64,000 nt of DNA, from the NCBI GenBank assembly GCA_002104895.1, contig MCFG01000038.1, positions 62,001 through 126,000 on the forward strand, written 5' to 3'. Position numbers and translations under genes: made by a program. The notes beneath the pieces were generated by a model, which worked only from the letters and a program-made list of their open reading frames with translations, was not told the DNA's origin and searched no databases. Positions 39,901 to 50,686 of the stretch are shown in pieces. Position 1 is the first letter of the stretch; every line of letters starts with the position of its first letter. The DNA comes from Anaeromyces robustus. Its lineage: Eukaryota; Neocallimastigomycota; Neocallimastigomycetes; Neocallimastigales; Neocallimastigaceae.

Positions 39901-40796
39901 AGATTTAGCATTTATTATTTTCCTAAAATCAAATTTTAATTAATAATAAAATGTAAATATTTTTATCATTATGATTAAAACATTAAATATTAATATTTTT
40001 ATATATTCATAAATATTCATAAATATTAATAATATTAAAAATATTAAATATTAAAATTATTTAAATAATATTAATAATATTAATATTAATAATATTATTA
40101 ATTATAATTATTAATATTCAAAAAAAAAAAAAAAAAAAGATTATTTTTAATTTTGATTTTTATAATAAATAAAATTATTATCTATTATACTTTTATAGAA
40201 TTAATTTGCAAAAATAAAAAATAAAAAAGAAAATGCATAATATTATGATGTTATTTAATAATAATTAAAACATTAAAGCATTTTTTTTATGAAATTTAAC
40301 ATAATAATTTAAAGGAATTAATTTAACCGATAATCAATAATAATTCAGTATCATTAATTAAATCATAAACATCCTTAACTTAAACTGGGAAAAAAAAAGT
40401 ATATATTAATTAAAAACAGATAAAAGAAATGAAATGAGAAATATAATATATAATATATAATAAAAAATAACAAAGCCATCTTTTTCATTAAATTATTTAA
40501 TAATTAATTGATCTATTAAAATATCGTTAATAATAAACAAAACAAATAAACAAACAAAATAAGAAATATTGATGATATTTAAATTAAAATAATTTTTATC
40601 AATAATAAAAAAAAATATTAAAACTTTTTATTAATAAAAGTTTTAATAAAAGTTTGAATATTATTTGTTTATTTATTTATTTATTTTTTCATTTAAAAAA
40701 TTGTTATTTTAGTATCCTCTTTAGATTATTATTAAAAAATATTATATATTTTATATGTTTAATAATAATAAAAAATAATAATAAAAATTATTATAT

Positions 40797-40812
40797 CCAT
40801 GTTTAAACATGG
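40797..40812. repeat. 16-bp perfect palindrome
   Basis: CCATGTTTAAACATGG with no loop, flanked by further partly complementary A/T. It could be a protein-binding dyad or chance. Confidence 0.7.
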
Positions 40813-42528
40813 AAATAATATATCAATAATAAACAATAGTATATTTTACTTTTACTTTTTTTTATACAAACAATACAATAAATAATTTAATAGCAATAAT
40901 ATTGTCAATGAATATTAATAATAATTATTAATTAATAAATAATAATAAAATAATTAAATAATAATAGTAGATAATAATTTAAATATTATAAAATGTTTAA
41001 TTAATAAATTCTACTTATATTTATATTAATCTAACACTAGTTTATTTTTATTATACTCAGTAATCTTTATTATTATATGATATAGTAATAATAATAATAA
41101 TAATAAATTATATTTTATAGGTTTTTTTTTATAAACAACGGAATATTTTTTTTTACTAATAATTATTATAAAAATTTAAACTTTTTTAATATTTTATATT
41201 TTATTAATCTGTTTCATTTAAATCAATTGTCTTATTATTACTTTTTATGATAATTAATATAATTCTAGATTAATTAAATATAAAATTTATGGTGAAACAA
41301 AATTCATAAATAAAAAAATAAAATATATTTTTGAAAATTTTATATATTAATTAACTAATATTTATTATTAAAAAATATTTATATTTATTTTTTAACTTTT
41401 CTTTTTATATATTATTATGAAACTTAAAAAGATGAAACATAATAAAAGATAATAATTTTATTATTGTTTATTTTCATATGCTAGAACAAACCATAAAATT
41501 TTTCCCATTTAAATAAATAGATGGAATAATATAATTTAAATAAATTATATATTAAAAATTAATAAATAAATTATAATGTTATTAATTAATAAATTAATAA
41601 ATTAATTAATTAATCACTTTTTTTTTTGACAATAAAATTTTTATTTTACTTTGCACAATAAATTTAAAAAATAATTATATTAATATTAATTAAGAATTTT
41701 TAAAACATTAATTAAAAAATATTTCAAATATTTTAATTAAGAAAAAATTTTATTGGAAATAAAAAAAAACTATTAAAATATTATTTCATTTATTGAAATA
41801 TCAAATTATTAAAATTAAATAATATTTTTAATAATTTGTTTTATATGTGTATATAAATTAGTTTTAAGTTAAGTTGAGTAATAAAATATAATATTGATAA
41901 ATCTTGTTTTTTTTTTTTTTTTTTTTATAAAAAAAAATCAATTATTTAATATATTATTATTAATAAACATTAAAGTATTGAAATAAATAAAAAAAGAGTA
42001 ATAGTATAAATAATGATATGTAAGATACTTTTTGTTTGTTCATAAAAATTTTATAACATAAAAATTCTATGCTTTTATTATTTCAATAATATTAATATAT
42101 TCTTATTTATAATTTGGTTTTTATTTTTTTTTTCATACAAATGAATAACATTAGTTAGTTTTACCGTTATAAAAATAATATTAATAATAAAAATAATTTA
42201 TAATAAAAATTAAAATTAGTTTTACATTTATAATAAAATTAATATTCATAATAATATGTAACATTAAAAAAAAAAAAAAAAAAAAAACTTCATTAACATC
42301 AAAAACCAATTAAAATATATATATAATGATACATAATAAATGGTTAAATTTAAAAATATAAATTATCACATAAAAATTAATTATTATTTAAATAATATTC
42401 AATAATAATATTTAATAATAATATTAATATTTAATAATAATATTAATATTTAATAATAATAATAATGAATAATTATAATAATTATAATATTTAATAAAAA
42501 CAATAATAATAATAGTAAAAATTTTTTT

Positions 42529-42559
42529 GGTATACATCATAATATTAATGATGTATACC
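42529..42559. repeat. 12-bp hairpin
   Basis: GGTATACATCAT (42529-42540) and ATGATGTATACC (42548-42559) are perfectly complementary around AATATTA. Confidence 0.85.
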
Positions 42560-42663
42560 ATACACATTATTATTATAATTATTACTATTATTATTATTAT
42601 TATTATTATAATATTATTTATTATTTAATACTTATTATAATTATTATTATTATTATTATCATT

Positions 42664-43157
42664 ATTACTCATTGTTTTTTCTTTTTTTTTTTTTCCCATT
42701 TCAATATCATAAATCCAAGAAATAAATAAAATAAAATAAAATAAATAAATAATAATCCTATAAACAAATGAATTATGAATTTCAATAATTCCTCAATATA
42801 TATTTATATAACGTTAAATTAATTATATTAATTTAACGTAAAGAAGAATCATTGTTTTTTTATATATATTAATTGATCAATCCTTTTATATATATATATA
42901 TTATTATTATTATTATTATTACTCATTGTTTTTTCTTTTTTTTTTTCCCATTTCAATAACATAAATCCAAGAAATAAATAAAATAAAATAAAATAAATAA
43001 ATAATAATCCTATAAACAAATGAATTATGAATTTCAATAATTCCTCAATATATATTTATATAACGTTAAATTAATTATATTATTCTAATGTAAAGAAGAA
43101 TCATTGTTTTTTTTTTTATATATTAATTGATCAATCTTTTTATATATATATATATTA
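42664..43157. repeat. Tandem segmental duplication, period 252
   Basis: Two copies of about 240 bp (about 42664-42900 and 42916-43157), offset exactly 252 at two anchors (CCCATTTCAATA at 42695/42947 and ACGTTAAATTAA at 42811/43063). They differ by a few substitutions and homopolymer lengths. Copy 1 retains a perfect 12-bp hairpin (42811-42839) that is degraded in copy 2. The minus strand reads a short hydrophobic frame without an ATG, which I do not take as a gene. Confidence 0.85.
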
Positions 43158-43499
43158 AATTAATTAATAAACAATATAATTTTTTTTTTGGAAAATCAAA
43201 TTATCCTATTAAGTGATTATTATAATAATAATATATATTCAAATAATTTTTATATTATTTTTTTTTAATAAAGATTAGAATTATTTTTTGTTATTTTAAA
43301 CCATACCCATTTGTAAATCATTTTTATGGAGTTTAAATATTAATATATATATATGTATCATAAAAAAAAACACATAATAAAAAAAAATTGATACTAATAA
43401 GAAAAATTAGAAAAACATTATAGAAGAATAAAATAATAATGAATAATACTGAGAGAGAGAAAAAAGTAGTATAATAATACATAAAAAAAAAAAACAATA

Positions 43500-44110
43500 A
43501 ATCCTATACAAGTCCTTAATTCTACTTAGAGAATTTAAAGTAAAATGAAATCGATCTATTATCTATTCTATTCTATTTTCAACTTGGGTCGATAATAGAA
43601 TCTCGACATTTGCCCTACTAAGGATGGTCCTACCCTACTGTATTATCAGTATTGACGTTCCTTGGAGAGATTGGTTTTTAAATTTATTGAATTTATTAAA
43701 TAATAAATATTTATATGTTTTATATATAAGGAGGTTGTCTTTTACAAATAAACAGTCAAACATATCTGTATATTCAATTGAGCCCATAGATCGGCAACAA
43801 TAATGGAGATTTTTAACTATGTATCAGACTTAGTTTAACACTTAAAACAAACCTATTTTTCCATTCCTTTTTTTTTTTGTATGGACACAATTGTTATTTC
43901 CTTCATTAAAATCATATTCTCTTTCACTAATTAAAAAATATATATATATAAATTCGATATCTATTAACAATTTTTCTATTTCTTAAAATATCGATATTAC
44001 TTATACTATTTTGATTCTAATATTATTACTACTTTTTACAACCTTTTAACAATATAGGTATTATTAATTCTATTATCTATACTAGAGTTATCACTGGTTA
44101 CAACTAAATT
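43500..44110. other. Higher-G+C island, probable sequence fossil
   Basis: About 600 bp with normal-looking base usage inside the desert. The plus strand has an open frame from about 43593 to 43806 containing VPWRDWFLN. The minus strand has a competing run with MGSIEYTDMFDCLFVKDN. Neither is recognised, and coding strand cannot be decided. GTCCTACCCTAC (43627-43638) is the reverse complement of a 12-mer at 21712. Most likely an eroded gene or element. Confidence 0.35.
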
Positions 44111-44292
44111 ATTAAAAAAGACTATCTAAAAAATAAAATTTTTTTTTTTTACATAAAATATAATAATAAGAAAATAATACTCATCCATTAAATACACATG
44201 TCATTAATAATTTAATTTTTTTATTTTTTTTTTATTTTTTTATTTAAATAATATTTTTTTTTAAAAAAAGTTGAAAAAAATAATAAATATTA

Positions 44293-44332
<40 letters not shown>

Positions 44333-44593
44333 AATTATTATTGATTATTAATTATTAAAAAATTAAAAATATATAAAAGAATGTTAAATATTTATAAATA
44401 TTTAAATTATAATTATTATATTCTTGTTTGATTTTATAATTAAAATGAAACATTATTTATTCTATATTAACATAATATTATTTTTATTTTTATTTTTTTA
44501 TATAAATAATAATAATAATAACAATAAAAATAATAATAAAAGAAAAAAAAAAAAAAAAGAAATAAAAATATGAATAGGTCAATAATTTATTAT

Positions 44594-45609
44594 TTATTTA
44601 AAATCGGTTAAAATTTCTTTAGACTTGTTATTTGGGAACATAAAATGAATTTGTTTTGTATTTCTATCATAAACCTATTAAAATATTAAAAAAAAAAAAA
44701 AAAATTAGATATTATTGAACTTTTTAATATTTCTAATAAATTAATTAATAAATATATTTATAAATATATATAAATATATATACATACTTCAAAACATGGA
44801 ATATTCTTTCCATCATAATCATCAAATCCAGAATTCTTAATATCTGGATTACTTTCAAGGTATTTAGCCATAGCTGGATAAACTATAATATTATATATTA
44901 TTTGTAAAAATTTTGTTAATATAATTGATAATAGAATTTTTTTATTTTTTTTAAAAAAAAAAAGAAGAAGAAATTTTAAATATGATAAATACCTTTCATT
45001 GGAGCTGTCATGAAGCACATACCTTCTAAGAAACTCATTTTACTGATAGGATAATAAGCATGAAGTCCATCCATTTCTTCAACTTCAAATACTTCAAGAT
45101 CTAATTCTTTAAGCTTTTTAATGGTTTCTTCATTAGGATTTTTAACAATGGCACCAATAAATGTACGTAATTGATCTACACAATAATATAATAATAATAA
45201 TAAGTATATGATTATCATATATATAAAAAAATTTTTTCTTAAAATATGAATTACCTGCTGGAACTTTTTGAACATCATCATAATAAAGACCAACATATTT
45301 AACATCAATTTTGGCTTCATTTAATTTATTTTCTAATTCTATAAATGGTTTACCAGTATCTTTATAGGGTCCTTTTTTTAATTTATATTAAATAATCAAT
45401 AATTATATTGAAATATATTAGTATGTAATATATATTATATTAATTTTATTTATTATATTATATATACCTTTAAATCTTACACCAGTAATTGTCATTTTTG
45501 GAATTACATCCCTAGAAATTACAATTTTATGAAAAAGTCCTAGTTCTTGTAATAGATAACCAATAAGAGCAGCGATAATAAAAATTATAGTATTTAATGC
45601 TAAACCCAT
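44594..45609 (-). CDS. TEX264: TEX264-like ER membrane protein (GyrI-like domain)
   Basis: Model complement(join(44594..44674,44788..44882,44993..45175,45255..45371,45468..45609)), 205 aa, phases consistent. Residues 2-24 form an N-terminal membrane anchor (LNTIIFIIAALIGYLL). Then follows the GyrI-like fold of TEX264: VRFKGPYKDTGKPF, VKYVGLYYDDVQKVP (human AVYYDNPHMVP), RTFIGAIVKNPNEE, EVEEMDGLHAYYP, VYPAMAKYLESN, CFEVYDRNTKQIHFMFPN (human QIHFMCPL). Known for the animal protein: ER-anchored reticulophagy receptor that also partners VCP/p97 in the nucleus. This copy stops about 11 residues after the domain, so it lacks the disordered tail carrying the LC3-interacting motif. It may therefore keep the anchor and ligand-domain role only. 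Fold match is strong; receptor function is not supported. Confidence 0.85.
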
Positions 45610-46277
45610 TTTTTATAATAATATGGTTTTCTTTTTTTTATACTTTTTTTTTAATAATTTGTTTATATGACAGATAAGAAAAAAGTTAAAGTATAAAATA
45701 ATTTTTGTATTTTTTTTTACTTATTTATATTTTTTTATCTTTACTTTGCCACCAATTTTTTTATAAATGAATTTTATAAATTATGTTCATGTATTTAATT
45801 ATGTATTAGAATGTAACATAATTTTTTTTTTAATTAGTTCTATTATAGATACATTTTTTAATGTAATATATTATCTATATAATTTCTATTTAATGGCTTA
45901 CAATACAATTAATAAAATAAAGTATATATTAATTTTATGATTTTTTATTATTTTAATTTATCTATTAAAAAGTATACTTCCTTAATATATTAAATTATTT
46001 TACATTCAAATACATAATTAAATACATAAATAAAGAATGATAAGAAAAGATAATTTTCTTACTATGAGGATTAATACATTTTAATATATTGTAACAAATT
46101 ATTTATATGATTTTATTAAATGGCTTACAATAGAAAAAAAAAGAAAAAACCAAATATAGAAGTTTATTAAATAATTTAAAACAAATATTTATATTTATAC
46201 TTATATTAATATTTATTTATAAATATACTATTTTAAAAAATGATTTATGATTAAAAAATAATGATTGACTATAAACT

Positions 46278-46520
46278 ATTGTAATCTCGCCTATATATTT
46301 AAATTAAGACAATTTGATATTGCTCTTTCCGATTCTTATATTCTTAATAGTTCATTCTTCTGTAATTGTAATTTATCAATTTCATCGTCTTTGGATTGAG
46401 TTATTTTTTTTTATAATTATTTATTTATAATGGTATTCAATTGTTTATTTATTTAATTTAATAATGGGTTTAATATCCTTGAGCTAATTTATTATTTAAT
46501 TTCATTGCTTTTTCTTTTTT
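46278..46520 (-). pseudogene. Coiled-coil-like gene fossil
   Basis: On the minus strand 46398-46278 reads SKDDEIDKLQLQKNELLRI then ESERAISNCLNLNI, with in-frame stops at two points but otherwise intact frame and heptad-like Leu/Ile spacing. About 100 bases upstream on the same strand is KLNNKLAQGY. Composition is coding-like. Family unknown; a remnant of a host gene seems likeliest. Confidence 0.35.
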
Positions 46521-47044
46521 TTTTATATGGTATTATTTCATTTTTACTTGTTAATTCCACAATTACACTTTTTTTATGTTTATATGTTATAAATGAAAAT
46601 TATTAATCTCATTTACTTTTTATCGATATTTGCACTTAAAAAATATTTTATTCCTTTTTTATTTCTTTCTTTTTTCTTTTTCGAATATATAAAAATTTTA
46701 CTTTAGAATTCTGTTATTTATTATTAACTGTTTTAAAAAAATATACTGTTTGTTCTTCTATTGTCTTTTGTATAATTCCTATTCATCATATAATATATAA
46801 TATCTCTGTTATCATTTTCATTTAAAATTAATTAGTGTGGTTAAGTAGAAGTATATTAATAAATATTTATCTTTAGAAATTCTTTTATTTCTTTTCATTT
46901 ATTATCATTATTTTTTAATATAAATATAATATATATATATTAATATATTATGAACAATGAAATACACAAAAAATTTTAATATGAAAATAATACAAGATAT
47001 TAATAAAAAATAATTATATAATAAAGAAAAAATACCTCTAATTT

Positions 47045-47640
47045 AATTATATTACAGTGGAAATTAAAATAAAAAAATAAAAAAATATTTAAATAAGCGT
47101 ATAATAAATGCAAATATTAAAGAAAATAAGATGAAACACATATGTAGAAGAAAGTACAGTAAAAATACATATTTAAATATAATGAAGATATAAATAAAGA
47201 AAAAAAAAGTAATAATATAGTAAAAATTATTTAAATGAACATGGAACAGATATAAATATAGATGGTTGTTTTTTTATTATTATTCGAAAAATATGATGAA
47301 TTTATAAATAAACTTTTAAAATAATAGTAAATTAAATTTATACATTAGCACAAGGAAATAAAAATATAGTAAAAATATTTAATCAAACAAATAGTAGATA
47401 TAAATAAAGAAGACAAATATGGTTTTATATTATTTGTTCGTTGTTCATATTTTGGGGAAAATGAAAAGATATAATAAATGCTTGATTGATCAAGAATGGT
47501 AAATATTAATAAACTTTTTTTTTTTTTGCCCAAACGCCATTATTACCAAAAACATATATTATACGAAAAAATTATTTAATTGAACATAGAACAGATATAT
47601 AAATAAAAAGAATATGAAATGTGATACATTTTGTTTTTTA
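47045..47640 (+). pseudogene. Eroded ankyrin-repeat protein gene
   Basis: At least five ankyrin units can be read on the plus strand, each shifted against the next. From left: YNEDINKE (about 47179); YLNEHGTDINIDG with one shift (about 47226-47273); LAQGNKNIVKI followed by DINKEDKYG (about 47346-47422); CLIDQ then VNINK (about 47479-47514); and an open run of 25 codons at 47525-47599 containing AQTPLLPK and NYLIEHRTDI. The IVK-x-LIEHG-x-DINKE phrase and TPL turn are diagnostic of ankyrin repeats. Several frameshifts and stops make a functional product impossible. Large ankyrin-repeat families are common in gut fungi, so loss of one copy is unsurprising. Confidence 0.75.
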
Positions 47641-48244
47641 TTTTCTATTAAACATTATATATTATTTCTTATCATATTTTTTTTAAAAAATTATGAAAAA
47701 TGTTTTTATTGTAACAACAGAATATAATGGTAATAAAAAAAAATTATATGTATATAAACTTTATAAAGTTTAATTCTAAATCTCCGATTTCATATAAATA
47801 ATTTATAATTAAAAAAAAAATTTTTTTATTTAAGACTTTTTAAATAATTGGATATATTTAATAAATAATAAATAAAGTAGTGTAATAAAGTACTGAATTA
47901 AAAAAAAATAAACATTTATATATAGAAGCAAAATATTAAGGATAGCAATTAAAAAATATAATTCTATAAAATTTAAACAAAATAATAAATTTAATAAAGA
48001 AAAAAAAAGGTATTTAGTAACTATTTATATAATATAATTATTTTGCAATAATATAAAACTAATAAAAAAATTATTATTATTTCTATTACTATTATTATTA
48101 TTATTTTATTATTACTTTAAGTTTATTTGAACTCTTAAAAAAAGCTCTAAAAAAAATAGTGAAATATTAAATAATTTATATAATCCTAAGTAAAAAAAAA
48201 AAAAAAAACAATAATACCAAAAATATATATATTAAACAGAAAAA

Positions 48245-48334
48245 ATGAATGATAAAATCCCAACCAATTATCCTTTAATTGCTGCATTAATTGTAGATTT
48301 AGCAATTACTATATATTTCATTCTTACCCAATAA
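48245..48334 (+). CDS. Candidate 29-aa single-pass membrane microprotein
   Basis: ATG to TAA encodes MNDKIPTNYPLIAALIV followed by a hydrophobic run ending FILTQ. Codon composition is richer in C and G than the surroundings. A short polar N-terminus precedes one membrane span of about 18 residues. A CAG acceptor-like site (48237-48239) leads in with an open frame, so it might instead be the last exon of something longer, although no upstream exon is evident. It matches none of the small ER or mitochondrial membrane subunits I can recall. Confidence 0.35.
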   Translation: MNDKIPTNYPLIAALIVDLAITIYFILTQ

Positions 48335-50050
48335 GCAAAGTAAAAAAATGAAAAAATAGAATACAAAACAAAATATATGTATATTCTACATTCATTCATG
48401 GATCTTTTTATCTTTTTATATTATTATTTTTATCATAGCATCATTAACTATTAATAACAATTAAATAATTCAATTTTTTCATCTTTTTTTTTATTTTTTT
48501 TTTTGATATTATTATTTTTCCAAAATTATCAAATCACATAATATTTTATATTCAATTGAAACATTCAATAACTTTTTGAAAAAAAAAATTATATATATTA
48601 TATAATAATTAATTGAAGATAAAAAAATAATTATTATATATATATTATATAAAAAAAAATATAATGTAGCACACTTGAAAAACAAAAATAAAAGTTAAAA
48701 AAAATTAAAAAAAAATTAAATTATATATATATACATAATATTATTTTTTCCATTTTTCTTTTATTTCTTTTTTTTTCTTAATTTTTGTTTAATATTAAAT
48801 AAAAATCATTTTATATTTATTAATCTATCTAAAAAATAATAATAATAATAAATAAATAAATAAATAAAATACTCAAATAATTAAAATCGATTAAGAAAAC
48901 AATGAAAATAATTACAATAGTAAACTTGTGTTTTTTTTTCATACATTTAAATATTGATATAATTTATATAGATATTCACCTTATTTTATAATAAACATGA
49001 TTTTGTACTTCTAATAACATAAATATAATTCATTATTTAATGTATCAAATTCAACTAATATTATTATAAATAAGAATATAATAAAAAAAAAAAAAATAAA
49101 AATAAATATTTCATATCTATTTCTCATTTTTTTGTTTGATATTTGTAAAAAAAATTTTTTTTTTACTTTTCTATTTTTGCTTATAGAATAAAAAAAAATA
49201 TTTATATATATATATATTCATTATTTTATAATCTTTATTATTATGTTTATAATTATATTATGTTTATTTATTAACTTATATGTAAATTATATATGATTTT
49301 TATAATTTTTTTTTTTCTTTTTTTTTTTAGTTTTTTTTGTTTTTTTTTTTTTTTTTTTTATTTTTTTAAATATGTATTTGTATTTATTATAAATATTAGT
49401 AAAGATTTATTATATAAAATATTAAATAATTATATATAGAAAAATTTATATACATATAATATACATATATAAATTTTATACATTATTTTTATTTTCTTTT
49501 TCTTTTTCTTATTTTTTTTTTTCTCATTTTCTAAGAATTTTTATAAAAGTATTATATATATAATATATATGTATTTTTTTTTTTTTTTAATATTATTTAA
49601 TACTGACATTGATAATTATTTTTTTTTTTTATTTTGTTGTATTAAAAAAAAAAAAAAAAAAGAAAATGTATATTATTAAAAATGCTTAAATATAATAATA
49701 AAAGAAAGAAAAAAAAGAAAGAAAAAAAAAATAATAATAATAATAATAATAATTTGTAAATATAAAATACGTAAAAATGAACTTAAAAAATAAAAATTAA
49801 ATAATTACGAAAAAAGGAAAATGAAAAAAATATTTTTATATCTTAATAAATATATTCATTAATAAAAAAAAATAAAAAAAATAAAACAAGATTAAAATGA
49901 AACTATAAAATATATATATATATTATAAATTAAAATTTGTTGCATAAAAAAAAAAAAAAAAAGAAAAAAGAAAAAAGAAAAAAGAAAAAGAAAAAGAAAA
50001 AAACTTTTAAAAAAAAATATTCTTAATTTAAAAAATTATTTTTTTTTTTT

Positions 50051-50266
50051 AATTTTTTAATATAAAGAATATTTTTTTATATATAGATTGACCATTGATT
50101 ATTAATCATTTTTTTTGTTTAATAATATATTATATACTATGATTTTTTTTTTTTTTTTAATTTTTTAATATAAAGAATATTTTTTATATATAGATTGACC
50201 ATTGATTATTAATCATTTTTTTTGTTTAATAATATATTATATACTATGATTTTTTTAACTTTAATT
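50051..50266. repeat. Tandem duplication, period 108
   Basis: Two adjacent near-identical units (50051-50158 and 50159-50266) share AGATTGACCATTGATTATTA and the following text, differing mainly in T-run length. This suggests recent duplication. Confidence 0.9.
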
Positions 50267-50574
50267 TTGGTTGTTGATTGTTTGTTGGTTTGTTTGTTTT
50301 ATAGGATATTATTATATGATATTGTAAAATGAAGTATTGTAAATAAATAAAAAAAATAAAAAATAAAATAAAAAATAAAAAATAAAAAATAATATAATAT
50401 AAATAATAATAATAATAATAATATATACATTAAATTCTTATTATGATAAAATTGGATATGGATGATACTAAAAAAAAATTAAAAAATTAACAAAAAAAAA
50501 AAAAAAAAAAAAAAAAAAAGAAAAACAAATATAAAAATAAAAATAATAAAATAATTATAATTATTCCTATTTTG

Positions 50575-50623
<49 letters not shown>

Positions 50624-50686
50624 ATTTTTTTTTTTTTTTAGTATTTTTTAGTATTTTTTACTATCAAATAAATTTATTTGTAGGAT

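Larger units (their letters stand above)
25905..44593. other. Gene desert of 18.7 kb
   Basis: Between the start of the LD-motif gene and the end of the TEX264-like gene I find no frame with protein-family character. It consists of A/T simple sequence, TTTA (27778-27835) and ATT arrays, the 31.5-31.7 kb tandem repeat, a possible MITE near 29.8 kb, hairpins at 34183 and 42529, a palindrome at 40797, a tandem duplication near 42.7-43.15 kb and an island of higher G+C at 43.5-44.1 kb. A short minus-strand protein-like stretch near 28765-28905 (MLSCDHHQYIKLSNLIYEK) may be another fossil. The right part may hold the TEX264 3' UTR; the left end should hold the promoter of the LD-motif gene. Confidence 0.6.
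45610..50686. other. Intergenic region with gene fossils
   Basis: About 5.1 kb between the TEX264-like start and the BET 3' end. It contains a coiled-coil-like fossil (46278-46398), an ankyrin-repeat fossil (about 47045-47640), a 29-aa candidate ORF (48245-48334), a 108-bp tandem duplication (50051-50266) and very long poly-A/T runs including about 40 T at 50583-50622. Confidence 0.6.

Noticed and set aside
42849-43037. Minus-strand hydrophobic 62-codon frame
   Set aside because: No ATG start; it falls inside a tandem duplication and is made of A/T simple sequence.
43500-44110. tRNA or rRNA gene in the higher-G+C island
   Set aside because: No cloverleaf, no GGTTCGA-type T-loop and no recognisable rRNA core.
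46400-46900. Further exons of the TEX264-like gene upstream of 45609
   Set aside because: The first exon has a good ATG followed by a membrane anchor, and the total length fits the family core.
47345-47533. Minus-strand 62-codon frame
   Set aside because: It is the opposite strand of the ankyrin-repeat fossil, whose plus-strand reading is far more convincing.
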